In this document: positions 1 to 4,429 of the stretch, in pieces
How the letters are laid out: each line of letters begins with the position of its first letter
Position numbering within the stretch: the stretch's first letter is position 1
NCBI RefSeq assembly: GCF_000721935.1
Contig: NZ_KL585386.1
Location: 36,575 to 42,399 of the forward strand
Length of the DNA stretch: 5,825 bases
DNA from: Streptomyces sp. NRRL WC-3549
GTDB lineage: Bacteria > Actinomycetota > Actinomycetes > Streptomycetales > Streptomycetaceae
Direction: 5' to 3'
Notes under the pieces: generated by a model
What the model was told of the DNA's origin: nothing
The model's database searches: none
The model's input: the letters and a program-made list of their open reading frames with translations, nothing else
Position numbers and translations under genes: made by a program

Positions 1-64
1 TTCGGCGCCGCCTGTCGGCTGCTCCACCATCCATCACCCCAATGTGTCTGTCCCGACGGCCCTG
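1..64. other. Left flank with no recognisable gene
   Basis: No convincing coding region, RNA or terminator is visible here. It is the 3' flank of the minus-strand CxxC protein. No strong inverted repeat follows that gene's stop codon, so its terminator is either weak or lies outside the window. Confidence 0.5.
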
Positions 65-307
65 TCAGGAGTCGGAACCCGGGCGGTCGACCAGCTCGAT
101 CTGGTCCACCGCGTTGCACCAACGGCACCGCACCGACTCGATGGTCTCACTGACCACCTCGCGCTCCTCGACACTCGACTCCCCGGCCAGGTCGAGATGG
201 ACGTACTCCACGACCTTGGACGACCGCGTCACGTCGAAGCGGGTGAGGTTGCCGCAGAGCGTGCAGCGCCAACGGGTCGTGTCCGTCGGCTGGGGAACCG
301 TCGTCAT
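65..307 (-). CDS. Small protein with two CxxC pairs, probable zinc-binding, function unknown
   Basis: Predicted 80-residue soluble protein. It has two cysteine pairs, CTLC at residues 15-18 and CRWC at 61-64, spaced as in a zinc ribbon. Between them is an acidic stretch rich in Glu and Val (about residues 33-58). No signal peptide or membrane segment is seen. The ATG at 307 is chosen because GAGGA sits at 315-319 with a 7-base spacer. The frame stays open to a GTG at 433, but that extension is Arg-rich, has no ribosome site and would cover the divergent promoter region. I recognise it only as a type of small conserved actinobacterial protein. Metal binding is inferred from the cysteines, and no function is claimed. 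It is transcribed divergently from the rhomboid gene. Confidence 0.8.
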   Translation of the reverse strand: MTTVPQPTDTTRWRCTLCGNLTRFDVTRSSKVVEYVHLDLAGESSVEEREVVSETIESVRCRWCNAVDQIELVDRPGSDS

Positions 308-402
308 CGTTGCGTCCTCTTTCGTCGTCCGTCGAGCCTTCGTGCGTGCCCGAAGTCTTCGAACCTCGCGGTGCGCCGTCGAACTGCGAATGTCGTGCGC
401 CA

Positions 403-433
403 ACCCTACGGCCTGGGCGGCACCGGCCGTCAC
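403..433 (-). promoter_or_regulatory. Possible promoter of the CxxC protein gene
   Basis: Reading the minus strand, TAGGGT at 403-408 resembles the Streptomyces -10 (TAGRRT type). GTGACG at 428-433 resembles the -35 (TTGACN). The 19-base spacing is longer than ideal. The site lies in the 173-base divergent region (308-480), where a promoter for this gene is expected. This is pattern matching only; I found no equally good plus-strand promoter for the rhomboid gene. Confidence 0.25.
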
Positions 434-480
434 GGCGAGGCGCTCTGTCCCGATCTCCCCCGGTGCGTCATGCTCTGTAC

Positions 481-1218
481 GTGATCGACTGGCGGCGGCG
501 GGTGAGGGAGTTCGGGGCGGCGGCCACGGCGGGCGGCGCGCCGGTCACGTACGGGCTGAGCGCGTTGTGCAGCGCCGTGTTCCTGGTCAGCCCGCTCTCC
601 GGGTTCAACCCCTCCTACGGCTCGGCCGACGCCCTGCTCGCCGCACAGGCGGGGTACTTCGAGCGGTGGGGTGTGATCCCCGGCGAACTTTTCGACGGCT
701 CCGCGCACGCGGCCCTCACCCCGCTGACCGCGCTCTTCGTGCACGGCAGCTGGCTGCACCTGCTGGGCAACCTGCTCTTCCTGTACGTGTTCGGCGCGAT
801 GGCCGAGGAACGCATGGGCCGGACCGAGTTCCTCTTCTTCTACCTCTGCAGCGGCTACGTCGCCCTGGTGGTCTACGCGGTCGTGCACGCGGGCTCGGAC
901 CAGACCCTGGTCGGCGCGTCGGGCGCCATCTCCGCGGTGCTCGGCGCCTTCCTCTACCTCTTCCCCCGGGCCCGGGTCACCAGCCTCTTCCCGTTCCTCT
1001 TCTTCCTGCCGCTGCGTTTCCCCGCCTGGATCGTGCTCGTCTTCTGGTTCGTCCTGCAGTGGCTGGCCGCGCAGGACGCGGGCAGCGGCCCGGGAGTGGC
1101 GTACCTGGCCCATGTGGCGGGCTTCGCGGTGGGGTTCCTCTACGCCTGGGGCCGCTACCGGGGTGGGGTTAGGGTGAAGGCTCCAGCCACGGCCACCGAG
1201 GGAGACAGCCAGCCGTGA
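481..1218 (+). CDS. Rhomboid family intramembrane serine protease
   Basis: Predicted 245-residue polytopic membrane protein that would cleave other membrane proteins within or near the lipid bilayer. About six hydrophobic segments are visible, at roughly residues 23-40, 90-106, 116-136, 142-162, 168-195 and 205-222. Rhomboid signatures are all present. They are the HGSWLHLLGNLLFLYVFG block (His88, His93 and Asn97 near the oxyanion site), GASG at 145-148 with nucleophile Ser147, and His211 in AHVAGF as the second dyad residue. It therefore looks catalytically competent. The start is least certain: the GTG at 481, giving VIDWRRR, is chosen from remembered Streptomyces homologues, although its ribosome site is weak. 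A GTG at 463 is the alternative. The frame is open further upstream without a family-like sequence. It overlaps the next gene by four bases (GTGA), suggesting translational coupling. The substrate is unknown. Confidence 0.88.
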   Translation: MIDWRRRVREFGAAATAGGAPVTYGLSALCSAVFLVSPLSGFNPSYGSADALLAAQAGYFERWGVIPGELFDGSAHAALTPLTALFVHGSWLHLLGNLLFLYVFGAMAEERMGRTEFLFFYLCSGYVALVVYAVVHAGSDQTLVGASGAISAVLGAFLYLFPRARVTSLFPFLFFLPLRFPAWIVLVFWFVLQWLAAQDAGSGPGVAYLAHVAGFAVGFLYAWGRYRGGVRVKAPATATEGDSQP

Positions 1219-1496
1219 TCACCGCGATCGTGCTCATCAAGACCAGCGTGAACCGGATTCCCGAGATCGCCGAGGCCATCGCCGCGCTGGACAGCGTCAG
1301 CGAGGTCTTCTCGGTCACCGGTACGTACGACCTGATCGCCATGGTCCGGGTGCCCCGCCACGACGACCTGGCCGATGTCATCCCGGGCCGGATCAGCAAG
1401 ATCGAGGGCGTGGAGGCCACGGACACCCACGTCGCCTTCCGCACGTACTCGCAGCACGACCTCGAAGCGGCCTTCGCCATCGGCCTGGACGCGTAG
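1215..1496 (+). CDS. Stand-alone Lrp/AsnC ligand-binding (RAM) domain protein
   Basis: A 93-residue protein corresponding only to the C-terminal effector-binding, oligomerising domain of Lrp/AsnC regulators. The DNA-binding helix-turn-helix half is absent. Family marks are the opening beta strand (ITAIVLIKT), the helix starting at Ile15, the GTYDLIAMV turn at residues 36-44, and the closing THVAFRTYS strand. Such domains usually form dimers and higher rings and bind amino acids. The ligand cannot be read from sequence, and direct DNA binding is unlikely. The GTG start overlaps the rhomboid stop by four bases. The purine run GAGGGAGA at 1198-1205 can act as ribosome site, though its spacing of about 10 bases is long. 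It is probably co-transcribed with the rhomboid gene. It ends 42 bases before the convergent aminotransferase gene. Confidence 0.88.
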   Translation: MITAIVLIKTSVNRIPEIAEAIAALDSVSEVFSVTGTYDLIAMVRVPRHDDLADVIPGRISKIEGVEATDTHVAFRTYSQHDLEAAFAIGLDA

Positions 1497-1538
1497 CCGC
1501 CCGGGCCGCCCGCAACCCGCCCCGGACGGCCGTGCCGG

Positions 1539-2093
1539 TCAGAGCTGCGCCGCACCCCGGTCGGGGACGCAGCGGCCGTCCTCGGTGCGGTACGTCCAGC
1601 GGGCACCGGCTGCCACCAGCTCCCGCACCGCGCCCAGGAACCGGTCGACGTGCTCGTCGGGCGTACCGGCCCCGAAGCTGACCCGGACGGCGTTCAGCGA
1701 CCGCTCCCCCGGCTCGGCCTCCGGCGCCCCGCACTCCCCCGGCTCCTGCGGCTCGCCGCCGAGCAGGGTGCGCACCAGCGGGTGGGCGCAGAAGAGTCCG
1801 TCGCGCACCCCGATCCCGTACTCCGCCGAGAGCGCGGCGGCGAAGTGCGAGCTGTTCCAGCCCTCCACCACGAAGGAGATGACGCCGACCCTCGGGGCGT
1901 CGTCGCCGAACAGCGAGAGCACCCGTACCTCCGGGACGCCGGCCAGGCCGGAGAGGACCCGGTCGACCAGCGTCCGCTCCCGGGCCACCAGGGTGTCGAA
2001 GCCCGCCTCGGTCAGCGCCCGGCAGGCGGAGGCGATGGCGTACACACCGACCACGTTGGGCGATCCCGCCTCGTGCCGGGCCTCGGTGGTGTG
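1539..2093 (-). CDS. Class V aminotransferase / cysteine-desulfurase-like, C-terminal part (gene broken by adapter)
   Basis: This is the C-terminal 184 codons of the enzyme whose N-terminal part is at 2113-2868, in a different frame. It opens with HTTEARHEAGSPNVVG, matching the segment of class V enzymes that follows the PLP-lysine domain (the E-A-G-[ST]-P-N signature). Near residue 102 it carries GLFCAHPLV, which aligns with the Cys loop (R-x-G-x-x-C-A-Q-P in SufS-type enzymes) that holds the catalytic cysteine. The C-terminal small domain is complete and ends at a TGA. A reading starting ATG at 2111 gives MCIRDR, which is translated adapter and not a real N-terminus. The two halves are offset by one base, with probably some 15-20 codons missing between them, judged from remembered homologues. 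The native gene is presumably intact. Confidence 0.85.
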   Translation of the reverse strand, partial: HTTEARHEAGSPNVVGVYAIASACRALTEAGFDTLVARERTLVDRVLSGLAGVPEVRVLSLFGDDAPRVGVISFVVEGWNSSHFAAALSAEYGIGVRDGLFCAHPLVRTLLGGEPQEPGECGAPEAEPGERSLNAVRVSFGAGTPDEHVDRFLGAVRELVAAGARWTYRTEDGRCVPDRGAAQL

Positions 2094-2094
2094 C

Positions 2095-2111
2095 CTGTCT
2101 CTTATACACAT
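2095..2111. other. Tn5 mosaic-end / Nextera adapter remnant inside a gene
   Basis: CTGTCTCTTATACACAT is the first 17 bases of the 19-base Tn5 hyperactive mosaic end used in tagmentation libraries. No transposase, transposon body or second end is nearby. The conserved enzyme sequence is interrupted exactly here and resumes in another frame. This is an untrimmed library adapter joined into the assembly, not an insertion sequence. Confidence 0.95.
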
Positions 2112-2112
2112 G

Positions 2113-2868
2113 GTAGGGCTCCGCCTCGCGCAGCCAGTCGGCCCGGCCGGCGAGGACGCCGGAGCCGAAGGGCGCGTACAGCTTGTGCCCGGAGAACGCG
2201 ACCCAGTCGACGTCCAGTTCCGCGATGTCCACGGGGTGGTGGGGGGCGAGCTGCGCCGCGTCCAGGACGATCCGTGCCCCGTGCGCGTGGGCGGCGGCGG
2301 CCAGCTCGCGCACCGGCCACAGCTCACCGGTGACGTTGGACGCGCCCGTGACGCAGACCAGCGCGGGGCCGTGGGGCTCCCGGTCGGCCAGCGCCCGCTC
2401 CAGCGTGGCGACGGCCTGGTCCGGGGTGCGCGGGGCGTCCAGATACGTCACCCGGGCGTCGCGCCAGGGCAGCAGCGAGGCGTGGTGCTCGGTCTCGAAC
2501 ACGAACACCCGGCAGTCGGCGGGCAGTACGGACGCCAGCAGGTTGAGGGAGTCGGTCGTCGACCGGGTGAACACCACCTGGTCCCCCGCCCGGCAGCCGA
2601 GGAACTCCGCCACGGTGGCCCGGCTGCTCTCGAACAGGTCGGTGGAGAGCTGCGAGAGGTACCCGGCGCCGCGGTGCACGCTGCCGTAGTACGGCGCGTA
2701 GGCGGCCACGTCGTCCCACACCCGCTGGAGTGCCGGGGCGCTGGCGGCGTAGTCGAGGGCGGCATAGGTGACATCTCCGCCGGTCACCAGCGGAACAGTG
2801 ACGTCTCCCCCCAGGACGGGCAGCGGGGCACAGAGGGACGAGTCGACGACAGCGGTGGGCACAGACAT
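2113..2868 (-). CDS. Class V aminotransferase / cysteine-desulfurase-like, N-terminal part (gene broken by adapter)
   Basis: The first 252 residues of a PLP-dependent fold-type I enzyme. Visible marks are YGSVHRGAGYLSQLS (residues 61-75), TRSTTDSLNLLA (101-112, phosphate-binding), EHHAS (127-131, His stacking on the PLP ring), DAAQ (203-206, with Asp203 contacting the pyridine nitrogen) and SGHKLYAPFGSG (226-237). Lys229 is the expected Schiff-base lysine. The pattern is nearest to cysteine desulfurase/selenocysteine lyase-like class V proteins, but the true substrate is not established. ATG at 2868 is chosen for GGGAG at 2875-2879 with a 6-base spacer. After Tyr252 the frame runs into adapter (HVYKRQ) and then into out-of-frame sequence. 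The gene lies downstream of a SAM-IV riboswitch on the same strand, which supports a role in sulfur amino-acid metabolism. Confidence 0.87.
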
Positions 2869-2923
2869 GACGAACTCCCGTAAGAGGCAGGCGACATCTC
2901 GCGCCGGCGGTACGCGGCAGCGC

Positions 2924-2954
2924 GGGACGGAGAAGGAAAAGGGTGCGGAGGAGG
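2924..2954 (-). promoter_or_regulatory. C/T-rich leader segment, possible Rho-loading (rut-like) stretch
   Basis: On the minus strand, 28 of 31 bases are pyrimidines (18 C, 10 T) with only two G, which is striking in DNA this GC-rich. It includes CCCTTTTCC and follows a short hairpin (AGGGC/GCCCT, 2952-2966). C-rich, G-poor, unstructured RNA is what Rho prefers, and the T run could instead weakly support intrinsic termination. Either role is inference. It could also simply be unstructured spacer. Confidence 0.3.
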
Positions 2955-2964
2955 GCTCGGCGCC

Positions 2965-2985
2965 CTAACGCATTCGCTTGCTCAC
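2965..2985 (-). CDS. Six-codon upstream ORF in the riboswitch leader
   Basis: The ORF reads GTG-AGC-AAG-CGA-ATG-CGT-TAG, giving the peptide MSKRMR. Its support is a near-ideal ribosome site: GGGAG at 2992-2996 with a 6-base spacer, as good as the site of the real enzyme gene. It lies between the SAM-IV aptamer and the enzyme start, so it may be a leader peptide whose translation is the regulated event. Its AGGG is also the 3' arm of hairpin H2 (2994-3016), so that hairpin would hide the ribosome site. There is no evidence that the peptide itself has a function. Chance occurrence cannot be excluded without comparing related genomes. Confidence 0.4.
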   Translation of the reverse strand: MSKRMR

Positions 2986-2993
2986 AAGAGGCT

Positions 2994-3016
2994 CCCTGGG
3001 GACCAGGACCCCAAGG
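2994..3016 (-). promoter_or_regulatory. Hairpin H2: candidate SD-sequestering expression platform
   Basis: On the minus strand, CCTTGGGG (3016-3009) pairs with CCCCAGGG (3001-2994) around a 7-base loop, giving 8 bp with one G-U pair. Its 3' arm contains the GGG of the upstream ORF's Shine-Dalgarno sequence. The alternative partner for its 5' part, GGGGTCC (3012-3006), is GGGCCCC (3044-3038), which overlaps the 3' edge of the aptamer. That gives two mutually exclusive structures, as a riboswitch expression platform requires. Pairing was done by eye, without energy calculation. Confidence 0.45.
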
Positions 3017-3039
3017 GGCGGCATACGACGATGCCGAGG

Positions 3040-3157
3040 GGCCCGCGCTTGCCGCAGACCTCGCTGCCTGCGGCCTGGTCTTCACCCGGGGCACCCCGCC
3101 ACGGACGGAGGGTTGCCGGACAGCGGGCCGGGGCCGTAGTCGCTGTCACTCATGACC
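3040..3157 (-). ncRNA. SAM-IV riboswitch aptamer
   Basis: This 118-base cis-regulatory RNA binds S-adenosylmethionine. Reading the minus strand, P1 is GGTC (3157-3154) with GACC (3080-3077). It then has the core GGTCATGAGTG, the CCGGCAACC segment shared with SAM-I (3119-3111), GGGGTGC (3097-3091) and CCCCGGGTGA (3091-3082). After P1 comes a 7-bp stem GCCGCAG/CTGCGGC (3074-3068 with 3057-3051). The SAM-IV-specific tail GGCAAGCGCGGG follows, which in this class takes part in a pseudoknot. Order, spacing and length agree with the remembered mycobacterial SAM-IV RNA of about 119 bases. The extra hairpin and tail after P1 distinguish it from SAM-I. It precedes the class V PLP enzyme on the same strand. 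High SAM is expected to lower expression, as is usual for SAM riboswitches. Confidence 0.92.
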
Positions 3158-3165
3158 TGCCGAGC

Positions 3166-3193
3166 ATCTTGCCACAGGTGCCCGTACGCGCAA
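3166..3193 (-). promoter_or_regulatory. Possible promoter of the riboswitch transcript
   Basis: On the minus strand, TTGCGC at 3193-3188 could be a -35 and CAAGAT at 3171-3166 a -10, with 16 bases between them. Transcription would start near 3159, just before the aptamer's first P1 base at 3157, which is where a start is needed. Both hexamers match the consensus only partly. The -35 falls inside the trpD terminator repeat. Confidence 0.35.
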
Positions 3194-3233
3194 GGGCGCG
3201 GTCCGCGATCCGGACCGCGCCCTTGCGCGTACG
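3183..3233 (-). terminator. trpD terminator: perfect 23-bp inverted repeat
   Basis: The two 23-base arms (3183-3205 and 3211-3233) are exactly complementary around the 5-base loop CGATC. The stem begins 10 bases after the trpD stop codon. There is no T run, as is common for Streptomyces terminators. A stem this long should stop transcription coming from trpD before it reaches the riboswitch. It is symmetrical and could work in both directions. Confidence 0.85.
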
Positions 3234-3243
3234 AGCGGCGCAC

Positions 3244-4308
3244 TCAGCGGTTGCTGGCCGCCACCCAGCGCTCCAGGGCGCCCTTCGCGGCGCCCGAGTC
3301 GATCGACTCCGCGGCCCGGGTGATCTGGGTCGCGATCCGCTCGTTCAGCGTGCCGTCGCCCGCCTCCAGCGCGGCCAGCGCGGCGGCGGAGTTGAGGAGC
3401 ACCGCGTCCCGCACGGGCCCCGGCTCCCCGTCCAGCAGCCGGCGGGCGACGTCCGCGTTGTACGAGGCGTCCGCGCCGCGCAGCGCCTCGACCGGCACCA
3501 GCTCCAGGCCGACGTCCCGGGGGTCGAACGCCTCCTCGGTCACCGCACCGTCCCGCACGGTCCACACCCGGGAGGTCGCCGTGGTCGTCAGCTCGTCGAG
3601 CCCGTCGTCGCCCCGGAAGACGAGCGAGGAGTTGCCCCGCGCCGCGAGCACGCCCGCCACGATGGGAGCCATCTTCACATCGGCGACCCCGATCGCCTGC
3701 GCGCGCACCTGGGCGGGGTTGGTGAGCGGCCCGAGGATGTTGAAGGTGGTCTGCGTACCGAGCTCTCTGCGGGCCCGTGCCGCGTACCGCAGGGCGGGGT
3801 GGAACTTGACGGCGAAGCAGAAGGTGATGCCCGCCTCCTCCGCGACCTGGACCACACGCTGCGGCGCCAGTTCGAGGTTGACGCCGAGCTTCTCGAGGAC
3901 GTCGGAGGCGCCGCTCGCCGACGAGGAGGCGCGGTTGCCGTGCTTGACGACCTTGGCGCCGGTCCCCGCCACGACGATCGCGGACATGGTGGAGATGTTG
4001 ACCGTCTTGGCCATGTCGCCGCCGGTGCCCACGATGTCGACGGTGCGCCCGGGCACGTGGATGGTGTGCGCGTGGTCGTACATGGCGCGCACGAGTCCGG
4101 TGACCTCGTCGACGGTCTCGCCCTTGGCGCGCAGGGCGACCGCGAATCCGGCGATCTGCACGTCGCTGGCCTCGCCGCTCATGATGCGGTCCATGGCCCA
4201 GGCGGTGTCCTCGGCGGTCAGGTCCTGGCCGCGCAGGAGAGGGGTCAGGACGCCGGGCCAGGAACGGGCCGCCATGCTGTCGCCGCCGTCCGGGGTCACC
4301 ACGTTCAT
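3244..4308 (-). CDS. trpD: Anthranilate phosphoribosyltransferase
   Basis: TrpD joins anthranilate to phosphoribosyl pyrophosphate, giving phosphoribosyl-anthranilate, the second step of tryptophan synthesis from chorismate, in the cytoplasm. The predicted protein has 354 residues, normal for the family. It has a helical N-domain (to about residue 80), then the PRPP-binding GTGGD at 94-98 followed by KTVNIST. The anthranilate/PRPP-binding KHGNRASSS is at 122-130, and the [16 protein letters not shown] and [10 protein letters not shown] blocks at about 169-198 complete the core. All key motifs are present. ATG at 4308 is chosen for AGGAG at 4315-4319 with a 6-base spacer. An in-frame ATG at 4362 would extend into the likely promoter. 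No other trp gene is adjacent. The gene sits alone between two terminators, downstream of the cytochrome bc genes. Confidence 0.96.
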   Translation of the reverse strand: MNVVTPDGGDSMAARSWPGVLTPLLRGQDLTAEDTAWAMDRIMSGEASDVQIAGFAVALRAKGETVDEVTGLVRAMYDHAHTIHVPGRTVDIVGTGGDMAKTVNISTMSAIVVAGTGAKVVKHGNRASSSASGASDVLEKLGVNLELAPQRVVQVAEEAGITFCFAVKFHPALRYAARARRELGTQTTFNILGPLTNPAQVRAQAIGVADVKMAPIVAGVLAARGNSSLVFRGDDGLDELTTTATSRVWTVRDGAVTEEAFDPRDVGLELVPVEALRGADASYNADVARRLLDGEPGPVRDAVLLNSAAALAALEAGDGTLNERIATQITRAAESIDSGAAKGALERWVAASNR

Positions 4309-4331
4309 GGTCCGCTCCTGGGTCCACTGCC

Positions 4332-4356
4332 GATAGGGGGTCGCCCCCACCCTATC
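4332..4356 (-). promoter_or_regulatory. Possible trpD promoter element with overlapping inverted repeat
   Basis: In the 67 bases between the qcrB terminator and trpD, the minus strand has TAGGGT (4354-4349), a good Streptomyces -10 form. Transcription would start about 34 bases before the ATG. No convincing -35 is seen (TTCGCT at the best distance is weak). The same bases form an inverted repeat, GATAGGG/CCCTATC (4332-4338 with 4350-4356), which could be an operator or a hairpin at the RNA start. Confidence 0.3.
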
Positions 4357-4375
4357 CAGCACCGGGGACAGCGAA

Positions 4376-4404
4376 GAGCCCCGTCCGGCGTACGGACGGG
4401 GCTC
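4376..4404 (-). terminator. qcrB terminator hairpin
   Basis: GAGCCCCGTCCG (4376-4387) and CGGACGGGGCTC (4393-4404) form a perfect 12-bp stem with a 5-base loop, 25 bases after the qcrB stop. There is no T run, as often in Streptomyces. It separates the cytochrome bc transcript from trpD. Confidence 0.85.
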
Positions 4405-4429
4405 CCGCTGTGGCGGTCAGCTGAGGTGA

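Larger units (their letters stand above)
2869..3182 (-). promoter_or_regulatory. Long 5' leader of the class V enzyme gene
   Basis: Reading the minus strand 5' to 3', the leader holds a possible promoter (3166-3193), the SAM-IV aptamer (3157-3040) and hairpin H1 at 3036-3019 (6-bp stem). It continues with hairpin H2 at 3016-2994, a six-codon ORF (2985-2965), a small hairpin at 2966-2952 (AGGGC/GCCCT), and a 31-base C/T-rich stretch (2954-2924). The enzyme's own ribosome site follows at 2879-2875. No larger protein gene is supported in this stretch. Frames that cross it cover the aptamer and lack family-like sequence. Confidence 0.7.

Noticed and set aside
42..1172. Long plus-strand frame starting at 42
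   Set aside because: It runs antisense through the CxxC gene and then out of frame through the rhomboid gene, whose own frame has catalytic motifs.
1170..1175. TAGGGT as an internal promoter for the RAM-domain gene
   Set aside because: It fits a -10, but no -35 is seen at a usable distance and it lies within rhomboid coding sequence. The GTGA overlap already explains expression.
1497..1538. Bidirectional terminator between the convergent genes
   Set aside because: Only imperfect short pairings are present (around CCGGACGGCCGTGCCGG, 1522-1538), with essentially no loop. Not convincing.
2095..2111. A real IS50/Tn5 insertion or its end
   Set aside because: Only 17 of the 19 mosaic-end bases are present, with no transposase, no element body, no second end and no target duplication. 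An identical copy ends the contig.
2102..2327. Minus-strand protein starts reading MCIRDR or ending VYKRQ
   Set aside because: These residues are translated adapter, not native N- or C-termini.
1375..2883. Long plus-strand open frame opposite the class V enzyme
   Set aside because: It is an antisense shadow, common in high-GC DNA; the minus strand carries clear PLP-enzyme motifs.
2324..3094. A 256-codon minus-strand frame across the leader into the enzyme gene
   Set aside because: It overlaps the aptamer and then reads the enzyme gene out of frame. The Arg/Ala/Pro-rich translation has no family-like features.
3082..3153. A 23-codon minus-strand ORF starting ATG at 3153 (MSDSDYGPG...)
   Set aside because: It lies wholly inside the SAM-IV aptamer. 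Its start ATG is part of the conserved GGTCATGAGTG core and its stop is part of CCCCGGGTGA, so RNA structure explains the sequence.
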